Part shown: positions 8,135 to 16,280 of the stretch, in pieces
Numbering within the stretch: position 1 is the first letter of the stretch
How the letters are laid out: the number at the start of each line of letters is the position of its first letter
Source of the DNA: Acidiluteibacter sp965660325
Lineage (GTDB): Bacteria > Bacteroidota > Bacteroidia > Flavobacteriales_E > Vicingaceae
Direction of reading: 5' to 3'
NCBI GenBank assembly: GCA_965660325.1
Contig: CBFHZL010000001.1
Span: 27,370-91,369 of the forward strand
DNA: 64,000 nt
Translations under genes and position numbers: made by a program
Notes under the pieces: generated by a model
The model's database searches: none
What the model was told of the DNA's origin: nothing
Seen by the model: only the letters and a program-made list of their open reading frames with translations

Positions 8135-9352
8135 TTATAGTTGATGATAAAATGAGGCAAGGCGACCAATTTTACTCTGAATAGATAGACCTACTCTTTT
8201 TTCTTTAATTGAATTTACAATACCGCCATGATTTGATTTACCGACAAGGCTTATTAAATCATCGAAATCTTGCCAGGATGCTTCAATACTTCCTCCGTAC
8301 TTTCTACCCATAAAGTTTTGAAACTTTACATCTTCACCAATTATGATAGGTAAACCTGCTTCAAAGAAATTGAACATTTTAAGTGTAGTTGAATACCATC
8401 GTTTATCATTCAACTTTTTATTCGTCCGATGGAAAAAGGGGATTACGCCAAAATCATATTGGCTTAACTCCTTAGCCAACACTTCTTGGGGAACAGATAA
8501 GTGTAAATGAAAGTATTCATATTTCTTGTCCAATTCCACGTAATCAATAATATGTTCAGCTAATAAAGTTGGTGAGGGATATATATGAAAATGTATTTTT
8601 TGCTCTTCCATTTTATGAATTAACCAATGGAGCATCTGACCTCCAAAATAATCCCTATTCCGATAATCAGACATAATGGACCCAACGTAAACTATGCTCA
8701 ATGAATCTATATCAAGTTTTTTAGAATTTTCCTGTAAGAAGTCATTATCTACATAGTTAGGAAAAAACAGCTTTTTAGCAGATATTTCTCCATAGTACTT
8801 TTTAGCTGTTTGTAATTCTAAACTGTGACTTACTATGCCATCCACATTTTTAAGAACATACTCCTCTTTAACAATATCTCTTTTCATATAAGCGAAAGGA
8901 GGGTTTAATCCGAAATTGGTAATCAATAAATCCTGATAATCAAAAACTGTTTTTGAGTGCTTACAATAACGAACAACTGTTTCGGCAGCCTCATATGGAG
9001 GTCCAAAAGTGTGAAATATAGTTGAGGCTGAATCAAACTGCTTTAGTATATATCTTAATCCATAGGTCGTCTTATACGTATGAACCTGATCAAAAGAATT
9101 ATTATTTAACTTATCTGTGTATCCATTACTACTACAGATAAAGATAATCTCCTTAGATGTTGTTCGTTTTAACCACTTCGCTAAACGTGCAATTCGTCCG
9201 TGAATTAGAGTTCCAACAAAGACGATTCTCTCTTCCTCTTTTTTAGAAGGGTTAGAGAAAAAATAAAGTAAAAAGTCAGGCACTAAAGCACTAACTTCCT
9301 TTATTTTTAGCACTAACTTTTTAAACACCAATTTAATCTTTCGACTTAGCAT
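8135..9352 (-). CDS. Glycosyltransferase, GT-B fold (family 4-like)
   Basis: A 405-residue putative GT-B glycosyltransferase. The N-terminal half has 'RIVFVGTLIHGRIARLAKWL' (acceptor domain beta-strand and loop) and the C-terminal half has 'LSIVYVGSIMSDYRNRDYFG' plus 'TLKMFNFFEAGLPIIIGEDV', the usual donor-binding GT4 region with its conserved Glu-Ala-Gly-Leu-Pro. A short basic, hydrophobic N-terminus suggests membrane association. It overlaps the sulfotransferase gene by 20 bp, so the two are probably translated together. Donor and acceptor are unknown. Confidence 0.82.
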   Translation of the reverse strand: MLSRKIKLVFKKLVLKIKEVSALVPDFLLYFFSNPSKKEEERIVFVGTLIHGRIARLAKWLKRTTSKEIIFICSSNGYTDKLNNNSFDQVHTYKTTYGLRYILKQFDSASTIFHTFGPPYEAAETVVRYCKHSKTVFDYQDLLITNFGLNPPFAYMKRDIVKEEYVLKNVDGIVSHSLELQTAKKYYGEISAKKLFFPNYVDNDFLQENSKKLDIDSLSIVYVGSIMSDYRNRDYFGGQMLHWLIHKMEEQKIHFHIYPSPTLLAEHIIDYVELDKKYEYFHLHLSVPQEVLAKELSQYDFGVIPFFHRTNKKLNDKRWYSTTLKMFNFFEAGLPIIIGEDVKFQNFMGRKYGGSIEASWQDFDDLISLVGKSNHGGIVNSIKEKRVGLSIQSKIGRLASFYHQL

Positions 9353-10313
9353 CTTTCAATCGTTGATGGATATATTCAATCTTCTCTTTGTTGGCTAAAG
9401 CCACTTTTTTAATTTGCTCTTTTTCGCTGTCAGATAAATTCTTCTTCCACTTTGTTAATGGGTTGCCCTTGGTAGTCGTGTTGTGAATTTTTCTTTTTTT
9501 AGCAACGATTTTTTCTTCTTTCGATTTATGTTCTCTACGTAAATCTAGGAAACTAAATATTTTTGTTAGCGTTGTAGATTGATCTTCTACTAAATCATTG
9601 TAGTCAATAATTAGTGAAGGGTTATCTACCACCTCTAAATCTTTAAGCATAACATAATTCAAACTTACCCACGACTTTACAATAGAAGAAAAATCCTCAT
9701 TGGCTGTTTGAGTAGAGTTTTGTTTGTTTGAAGGTGCAAGAGTTGACCAACAGGAACCTTCTTCGTCGGGCAAAAAGAACTTTTTCCCTTTTTGTACATC
9801 AGCATTCTGAAAATGCTTTTTCATACTCGCAGTTTGACTTTCTATCGGTCGAACTAGTACAATAAATTTAGCACGAGGAAACAAACGAGACAAATACCTC
9901 ACCTTATTAGATAAATGAGGAGACTTATTTAATGGAATTACATGATCCCAATCATAAAAAACACCACCTGAGCCATGCACTCTGCGTTGGTCTAAACGAG
10001 AAAAGTGTCTTAAAATAGATTTGCTATCAGCGATATAATCGGAGAAGTAATGTACTACATTTTTGAGGTATTGCTGTTTAAAATCGTCTTCCGTTAGCCT
10101 TGGGCAAGCGTATTTTTCTCCCTTCAGCCCTCCAACTTCTCTCCACATTGTATTTAATTCAAATCCAACCTTTAGTAACTGTGGATGCTCACTAAGAGAA
10201 TGCATCAGTAAAGTAGTACCACTTCGCATTAAACCAATTAAAAAAACTGGATCTCTGAACTCCTTGGCAGGTTTTTCAGTTGGAACATTAAAGAGCCTAG
10301 ACAAAAATCCCAT
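9333..10313 (-). CDS. Sulfotransferase family protein
   Basis: A 326-residue PAPS-dependent sulfotransferase-fold protein. The 5'-phosphosulfate-binding loop is 'FLIGLMRSGTTLLMHSL' (about residues 24-40), and the 3'-phosphate-binding segment is 'FIVLVRPIESQTASMKKHF' (Arg then Ser). The C-terminus is highly basic. Such enzymes transfer sulfate from PAPS to hydroxyls of glycans or other acceptors. Position 4 bp after the YfhO gene and overlapping a glycosyltransferase gene suggests that the surface glycan is sulfated, a plausible marine trait, but the acceptor is inferred only. Confidence 0.85.
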   Translation of the reverse strand: MGFLSRLFNVPTEKPAKEFRDPVFLIGLMRSGTTLLMHSLSEHPQLLKVGFELNTMWREVGGLKGEKYACPRLTEDDFKQQYLKNVVHYFSDYIADSKSILRHFSRLDQRRVHGSGGVFYDWDHVIPLNKSPHLSNKVRYLSRLFPRAKFIVLVRPIESQTASMKKHFQNADVQKGKKFFLPDEEGSCWSTLAPSNKQNSTQTANEDFSSIVKSWVSLNYVMLKDLEVVDNPSLIIDYNDLVEDQSTTLTKIFSFLDLRREHKSKEEKIVAKKRKIHNTTTKGNPLTKWKKNLSDSEKEQIKKVALANKEKIEYIHQRLKDAKSKD

Positions 10314-10317
10314 AGAT

Positions 10318-13026
10318 CTAATCGATATTTGTTGGCTTACTTAACGTCTTCTTTTTGCGAATAATATAGAACACTATCAGGCCAATAATAAGCAATGATG
10401 TTATGTAAGCCATAGTAGAACCCAGTGCGTAGGATGAAGGCTCAAAAACCATTACCAACTCACCTCCGCCTTTTGGGATACTGATCCCTCTCAGTAGGAA
10501 ATTCACTTCGTGTATTTTAACTTCTTTGCTATTAATGTACGCTTTCCATCCTTTATCATAGTATATCTCTGAGAATACCGCAAATTGATTCGAAGTTGTA
10601 TTATACTTATAGACTAGCTTGTTTGGCAAATAGTCCACTAATGTGATTTCATCTTGTTGAGTTACTGAAAATCTCTTATCATCCAAACCTTCTGAAACAT
10701 TTAAAAGTGCTGTTTTACTTAGGTCTAATTCTGACAATTTTAGAATAGCTGAGTCAGCATTCGGCACCAGATTCAAGGCTGAAACAAACCAGGCATTTCC
10801 GAGAGCATTTGGATTCTCAATGATAACTTGCCGCTGTCCTTGCTCAGTATTCGCAACACCAATTACATATTTTGCATTTAGCATATTGGTAATATTCATC
10901 TGAGGTAAGTATTGCTTGGCTAGTGATTGACCACCTTGAGCTATCGCTTGTTGAAGTGCATACTGTTCTTTTCCTAAATGAAAATCTACAAGCTCTTGAT
11001 ATTTTTTCATTTTTGCACCGTGGTATCCTCCTAGCGTTTTATGGAAATAAGCCGTTCTCGCGTCTCCATCAAGGCGAGCAGCAGTATTTAATACACGATA
11101 ATGGGTTTCACGCATTAGAGTGGTGTAGGCGATATGCTCCATCTCTCCCTTAGTTAACCTACCTTCTTCTTGCTGTCTAAGTTGAGTAATGCGATTTATC
11201 TCTCCTTGTATTTTAGGTTCTCTTGTAATTTCTCGTCTAAGAATTTCTTGATCTACTGCACCTGCAGCATAAGGAGTTGTTACGTTATCCTTCTTGTCCC
11301 ACATAACAAAACCAGCACCGTTACTTCTTTTTTCATTATTAATAAATCGTTTATTATTGATAAAAAGGTCTATCAACGTCAATACTGAAAGCGCTACCAC
11401 AAGCATCTTCCAATTAATTCTCTTCTTGATAAATAAAACCAATAATAGTACAGCTACAAATACATAGCCGACTGACTTATAAGCGCTAGACTGGAAAACT
11501 TCTACTCGATAATCAATTAGCTGCTGACGCTGCAGGCTAACATTAGATGCCCCAGCTTTCCCCATCTGCTGAGAGAAGGTTACTTCTTCTGAGTCAGATG
11601 TAAAGTCTAGGAAACTATCAGGAGTAAAAGATAAAACTAACAATACAGCTAAGAACCCTCCGGCAGCCTTGTAAAACGAAGAGATTTTTGATTCAAATTC
11701 TTCTCGTCGTTTAATAACTTCTACTAAAAATAGAGCAGCTAAAAGGGGGAAAATCAACTCAACAATGACCATTATAATGGTTACAGCCCGAAATTTATTG
11801 TACATGGGGAAGTAGTCAATAAACCAATCAGTAAACCACATTAAGTTTTTACCCCAAGCTAATAAAATAGAAAGGATTAACACAACAAAGAGCGGCCATT
11901 TTAATGTATTCTTCACAAAAAACATTGCCAAAAATGCCAATAAGAAGATGATAGCGCCAACATATACGTTGCCTGATGTAATGGGTTGATTCCCCCAATA
12001 AGTGTTGACTATGTTTCCATTTTGCTGATATTCCTGTACCAAGTAGTTGAAAAAAGCAGGCTGCTCCCTTCTCAAGCGTTCAACCTCTTCTTCATCCCCA
12101 ATAACTGCTCCTGAACCTTTTCCCTTCGCATCTGCAATTAGTAATGAAAGTGTCTCTTCTTTCCCGTAGCTCCAACGAGTTATGTAGTCTCTGTCAAGGC
12201 CCTCCTTTGCAATTTTATCATCATTTTGATTAGGAGGTTTAATAGAGAGTGTTGACTTACCTCTGGTTGAATCCTTTGAGTATTCATATGTTGTTAAAAG
12301 GTTTCCAATATTCGCTAGAATTGCGATGGCAAAGCCAACCAATAACAGCCCTGATTTTTTAAGAAAGCTGGCAGTTTTCCCTTCTTTAAGGTAGTTTATC
12401 AAATAATAGATTCCAACTGCAATAATTAAAAAACCAAGATAATAAGTCACTTGCAAGTGATTTACAAATATTTCAATCGACATGGATATGGCAACAAGCA
12501 GCATACCTAAAAGCGCATTTTTTCTATAAGCAAGAATGACTCCTCCAAGAACTGGAGCCATAAAGCCAATAGCAAAAGCTTTTGAATTATGTCCTGCTTC
12601 GATAATAATGTAAAAATAGGAAGAGAAGCCAAAAGCTATTGCTCCAAAGACTGAAAGCCAAGGATTCAAACCAATACATAGCATCAGCAAATAAAACCCT
12701 AGCATGTAGAAAAAGGTCATGCTAATGGGCATTGGCATAAGATCATTGGTTATGCTATGAAAATAAGCGAATATATTCCCTTTGTAATCTACTCTAGATG
12801 TTTGGTAGGTTGGCATTCCAGAAAACATATTCCCTTGCCATAATGGGTCTTCTTTAAAAATATCTTTATGAGCACGAAGCTCACTAGACATTCCTTTGTG
12901 TTGAGATATATCGCTCTGCACAACACGGTATCCTTGAAGTGCCGGATAATAATAAACTGCAGCAAGTGACCAAAATAAAACAACTGCTATAATATGCGGT
13001 AACGCTTTCTTCAAATCAAATGCCAT
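10318..13026 (-). CDS. YfhO-family multi-pass membrane protein (GT-C like)
   Basis: A 902-residue membrane protein with roughly a dozen hydrophobic segments in its first two thirds and one last helix near residue 880. The C-terminal periplasmic part contains 'YYDKGWKAYINSKEVKIHEV' followed by 'NFLLRGISIPKG', a hallmark of the YfhO family. In Bacillus, YfhO glycosylates lipoteichoic acid with a polyprenyl-linked sugar; Bacteroidota members are uncharacterised as far as I know. Placed between DUF4834 and the sulfotransferase gene, it may glycosylate or decorate an envelope polymer. Start ATG; 6-bp gap from the DUF4834 gene. Confidence 0.88.
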   Translation of the reverse strand: MAFDLKKALPHIIAVVLFWSLAAVYYYPALQGYRVVQSDISQHKGMSSELRAHKDIFKEDPLWQGNMFSGMPTYQTSRVDYKGNIFAYFHSITNDLMPMPISMTFFYMLGFYLLMLCIGLNPWLSVFGAIAFGFSSYFYIIIEAGHNSKAFAIGFMAPVLGGVILAYRKNALLGMLLVAISMSIEIFVNHLQVTYYLGFLIIAVGIYYLINYLKEGKTASFLKKSGLLLVGFAIAILANIGNLLTTYEYSKDSTRGKSTLSIKPPNQNDDKIAKEGLDRDYITRWSYGKEETLSLLIADAKGKGSGAVIGDEEEVERLRREQPAFFNYLVQEYQQNGNIVNTYWGNQPITSGNVYVGAIIFLLAFLAMFFVKNTLKWPLFVVLILSILLAWGKNLMWFTDWFIDYFPMYNKFRAVTIIMVIVELIFPLLAALFLVEVIKRREEFESKISSFYKAAGGFLAVLLVLSFTPDSFLDFTSDSEEVTFSQQMGKAGASNVSLQRQQLIDYRVEVFQSSAYKSVGYVFVAVLLLVLFIKKRINWKMLVVALSVLTLIDLFINNKRFINNEKRSNGAGFVMWDKKDNVTTPYAAGAVDQEILRREITREPKIQGEINRITQLRQQEEGRLTKGEMEHIAYTTLMRETHYRVLNTAARLDGDARTAYFHKTLGGYHGAKMKKYQELVDFHLGKEQYALQQAIAQGGQSLAKQYLPQMNITNMLNAKYVIGVANTEQGQRQVIIENPNALGNAWFVSALNLVPNADSAILKLSELDLSKTALLNVSEGLDDKRFSVTQQDEITLVDYLPNKLVYKYNTTSNQFAVFSEIYYDKGWKAYINSKEVKIHEVNFLLRGISIPKGGGELVMVFEPSSYALGSTMAYITSLLIIGLIVFYIIRKKKTLSKPTNID

Positions 13027-13032
13027 AGTATT

Positions 13033-13317
13033 TTACTTTTTATCGTCCTTTATTTCTTCATAGTCCACATACTCTCCTAAGTCATCCTTTTTGCTAGACC
13101 TTTGAGGAGCCCCTGTAATCTTCACTTCACCTTCTTGTCTCTCCGAGCCAGAGTTTCCTGATTGCGCTTGGTTGTAGAACTTTTCTTGTTGTTTATTAAT
13201 AAATCGCTTGAGCAGCCATGGAAAAACATATCTACCAATAAGCTTTAAGCTGTAATATACGGCGAAAATTATTGCAATAGTTTTAAGTAAGTTAACCAAA
13301 CCAGCCTCCTGAACCAT
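13033..13317 (-). CDS. DUF4834 family small membrane protein
   Basis: A 94-residue protein with one N-terminal transmembrane segment ('LLKTIAIIFAVYYSLKLIG'), then a basic, Gln/Asn-rich stretch and an acidic C-terminus ('DYEEIKDDKK'). This arrangement is that of the Bacteroidota family DUF4834, whose function is unknown. Its ATG overlaps the carB stop by one base (TAATG), implying translational coupling with carB, and the YfhO gene follows 6 bp later. The C-terminal tail should face the cytoplasm or periplasm, but the topology is not certain. Confidence 0.75.
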   Translation of the reverse strand: MVQEAGLVNLLKTIAIIFAVYYSLKLIGRYVFPWLLKRFINKQQEKFYNQAQSGNSGSERQEGEVKITGAPQRSSKKDDLGEYVDYEEIKDDKK

Positions 13318-16136
13318 TATTTACTCAAATATAGGTTTCGCTCCGAATATATCTCTCTAAAGAATTTATCTTTCAAATCTGAAATAAAACGAATTGCTTC
13401 TCCTGTTGATTTCATTTCAGGGCCAAGCTCTTTATTCACATTTGGAAATTTATCAAAAGAGAAAACAGGAATTTTAATCGCATAACCTGATTTCTTTGGT
13501 GAAAAGTCAAAGTCAGTAACCTTATTCTCTCCCAACATTACCTTTGTTGCATAGTTAACATAAGGCTCATCATAAGCTTTAGAGATAAATGGTACCGTTC
13601 TTGAAGCTCTTGGATTTGCCTCTATAATATAGACCACTTCATCTTTTACTGCAAATTGGATATTAATCAACCCCTTTGTTTCTAAAGCTACAGCGATTTT
13701 TCTAGTATGGTCATCAATTTGTTTAAGCACATGCTCACTCAAATCAAATGCAGGCAAAACTGCATACGAGTCACCACTATGAATTCCTGCCGGTTCAATA
13801 TGCTCCATTACTCCAATAATGTAGACATTTTCACCGTCACAAATAGCGTCTGCTTCGGCCTCTATAGCCCCTGATAAAAAATGATCTAACAAAATCTTAT
13901 TCCCGGGTAAGTCTTTTAGTATTTCTACTACATGTTGCTCGAGCTCTTCTTCATTGATAACAATTTTCATCCCCTGCCCACCTAACACGTAAGAAGGACG
14001 AACCAAAAGCGGGAATCCAATCTCTTTACTCAAGTTAACTGCTTCATCAGCAGTCTCAATAGAGCCATACTTTGGATATGGTATATTATTGTCTTTCAGT
14101 AGGTCTGAAAAACGGCCTCTATCCTCGGCAAGGTCAAGCGCATCATAACTAGTTCCAATAATTTTTATACCATAACGATCCAACTTTTCAGCCAATTTCA
14201 GTGCAGTTTGGCCACCCAATTGAACAATTACACCCTCAGGCTGCTCATGTAAAATAATATCATAAATGTGTTCCCAGAAAACAGGTTCGAAATACAATTT
14301 ATCTGCAGTGTCGAAGTCGGTAGAAACTGTTTCAGGATTACAGTTTATCATGATTGTTTCATAACCACACTCCTTTGCTGCAAGCACACCATGTACACAA
14401 CAATAGTCAAACTCGATTCCTTGACCGATTCTATTTGGACCGCTTCCTAGAACAATTATTTTTTTCTTATCAGATACAGGAGATTCATTCTCTTCTTCAA
14501 ACGTACTGTAATAATATGGAGTCTTTGCCTCAAATTCTGCTGCACATGTATCCACTAACTTATACACCCGCTTTATTCCAAGATCATGTCTTTTGGAGAA
14601 CACTTCGCTTTCTAAGCATTTTAACAAATGAGCAACTTGTCTATCTGCATACCCTTTTTGCTTTGCTTCATACAATAGCTCTTTCGGTAAAGAGGACAGT
14701 GTATGTCGCTCTATTTCGTTCTCTAATGATATCATCTCCTCAATTTGAGACAAAAACCACTTATCAATCAGCGTGGCGCTGTGAACCCTCGATAATGGTA
14801 TCCCTAATTTTATCGCATCATATATGTGGAATAGTCGATTCCAACTTGGATTCTTTAAGCTGTGCAAGATAACTTCTTGATTGCGTAATTCTTTTCCGTC
14901 AGCTCCAAGACCATTTCGTTTAATCTCTAGCGATTGACATGCTTTTTGAAGTGCTTCTTGAAAGGATCTTCCAATACCCATAACTTCTCCTACAGATTTC
15001 ATCTGCAGACCAAGGGTCTTCTCAGGACTATCAAACTTATCAAAGTTCCAACGTGGTATTTTTACAATGACGTAGTCTAGAGTTGGCTCAAATAAAGCAG
15101 ACGTAGTACCGGTAATTTGATTACTTAATTCATCTAAGTGGTAGCCAATTGCCAACTTTGCTGCTACTTTTGCGATAGGGTACCCTGTAGCTTTAGAAGC
15201 CAATGCAGAGGATCTTGAAACTCGAGGATTGATCTCGATTGCTATAATATCTTCCTTTTCATCATTACTTACTGCAAACTGAACATTACAGCCGCCGGCA
15301 AAATCACCTATAGAGCGCATCATATGGATGGCCATATTTCGCATCTTTTGAAAAGTTGTGTCAGAAAGCGTCATTGCAGGAGCTACGGTAATAGAATCTC
15401 CTGTGTGAATCCCCATAGGATCCATATTCTCTACTGAGCAAATAATTATTACATTATCATTTTTATCGCGTAGAAGCTCTAATTCATACTCTTTCCAACC
15501 GAGCACAGCTTTATCAATCAATACTTCATGGATTGGAGATGCATGTAATCCTCTCGTTAACAACTTATCGAACTCTTCAGCAGTATGAACAAATGAAGCT
15601 CCACTACCTCCAAGTGTAAATGAAGGTCGTATAACAAGTGGAAAACCGATTTCTTGGGCAAAATTCTTACCCTCTAAAAACGAGTTTGCGATCTTAGATG
15701 GAGCACAAGGGACACCAATCTTTTCCATCAAGGATTTAAATTGATCTCGATCCTCAGTAACATTAATCGCTGCAATATCAACACCGATCATTTTGATACC
15801 ATATTTTTCCCACAAACCAATTTCGTCACATTTTATTGCCAAATTCAAAGCAGTTTGCCCACCCATTGTTGGCAAAACAGCATCAATGTCTGAATGGTCT
15901 TGAAGGATCGATTCTATGGATTCAGGCTCGAGGGGCTGTAGATAAATATTATCCGCAACTACCTTATCTGTCATAATAGTAGCGGGGTTAGAATTAATTA
16001 AGGTTACCTCAATTCCTTCCTCTCGTAATGACCTTGATGCTTGAGAGCCTGAATAATCAAATTCGCAGGCTTGGCCAATTACTATTGGGCCACTTCCAAT
16101 TATTAAAACATGCTTTATACTAGTATCCTTCGGCAT
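13317..16136 (-). CDS. carB: Carbamoyl-phosphate synthase large subunit, without the C-terminal allosteric domain
   Basis: A 939-residue protein with two homologous synthetase halves, each with a pre-ATP-grasp and an ATP-grasp domain. The first half begins 'HVLIIGSGPIVIGQACEFDY', the second 'IIVLGSGPNRIGQGIEFDY'. ATP-grasp signatures include 'LVIRPSFTLGGSGASFV' and 'LLVRPSYVLGGQGMKIV'. It makes carbamoyl phosphate for pyrimidines and arginine with the CarA subunit, which is not in this window. E. coli CarB is about 1073 residues; this protein stops near the boundary of the MGS-like regulatory domain that binds UMP/ornithine, as in other flavobacterial CarB proteins I recall. No frameshift is visible. 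Confidence 0.96.
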   Translation of the reverse strand: MPKDTSIKHVLIIGSGPIVIGQACEFDYSGSQASRSLREEGIEVTLINSNPATIMTDKVVADNIYLQPLEPESIESILQDHSDIDAVLPTMGGQTALNLAIKCDEIGLWEKYGIKMIGVDIAAINVTEDRDQFKSLMEKIGVPCAPSKIANSFLEGKNFAQEIGFPLVIRPSFTLGGSGASFVHTAEEFDKLLTRGLHASPIHEVLIDKAVLGWKEYELELLRDKNDNVIIICSVENMDPMGIHTGDSITVAPAMTLSDTTFQKMRNMAIHMMRSIGDFAGGCNVQFAVSNDEKEDIIAIEINPRVSRSSALASKATGYPIAKVAAKLAIGYHLDELSNQITGTTSALFEPTLDYVIVKIPRWNFDKFDSPEKTLGLQMKSVGEVMGIGRSFQEALQKACQSLEIKRNGLGADGKELRNQEVILHSLKNPSWNRLFHIYDAIKLGIPLSRVHSATLIDKWFLSQIEEMISLENEIERHTLSSLPKELLYEAKQKGYADRQVAHLLKCLESEVFSKRHDLGIKRVYKLVDTCAAEFEAKTPYYYSTFEEENESPVSDKKKIIVLGSGPNRIGQGIEFDYCCVHGVLAAKECGYETIMINCNPETVSTDFDTADKLYFEPVFWEHIYDIILHEQPEGVIVQLGGQTALKLAEKLDRYGIKIIGTSYDALDLAEDRGRFSDLLKDNNIPYPKYGSIETADEAVNLSKEIGFPLLVRPSYVLGGQGMKIVINEEELEQHVVEILKDLPGNKILLDHFLSGAIEAEADAICDGENVYIIGVMEHIEPAGIHSGDSYAVLPAFDLSEHVLKQIDDHTRKIAVALETKGLINIQFAVKDEVVYIIEANPRASRTVPFISKAYDEPYVNYATKVMLGENKVTDFDFSPKKSGYAIKIPVFSFDKFPNVNKELGPEMKSTGEAIRFISDLKDKFFREIYSERNLYLSK

Positions 16137-16233
16137 TACTCTTTACTTTTCTAAAAATGATGATTAACTGGTCTGCGAAATTAAGGAATATAGACAAATT
16201 ATCCCTATCGAATTATTAACAAGCAGACATAAA

Positions 16234-16261
16234 AAAAGCGGAGTCAATTGACTCCGCTTTT
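16234..16261 (-). terminator. Intrinsic terminator after the T9SS beta-propeller gene
   Basis: Perfect inverted repeat with GCGGAGTCAA pairing TTGACTCCGC (16238-16257), flanked by A and T tracts. Read on the minus strand it is a GC-rich stem followed by seven T, 20 bp past the stop of the 16281-19226 gene. It separates that gene from carB. Confidence 0.85.
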
Positions 16262-16280
16262 AATCCTTTTTCCGCCTCTA

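Noticed and set aside
8044..8182. Plus-strand 46-codon open frame between the LpxD-like and GT genes
   Set aside because: It is antisense to the 3' end of the glycosyltransferase, has no signal or known motif, and the surrounding operon is on the other strand.
14354..14872. 172-codon plus-strand open frame inside carB
   Set aside because: It is a shadow of carB, with Cys/His/Leu-rich composition and no family motif.
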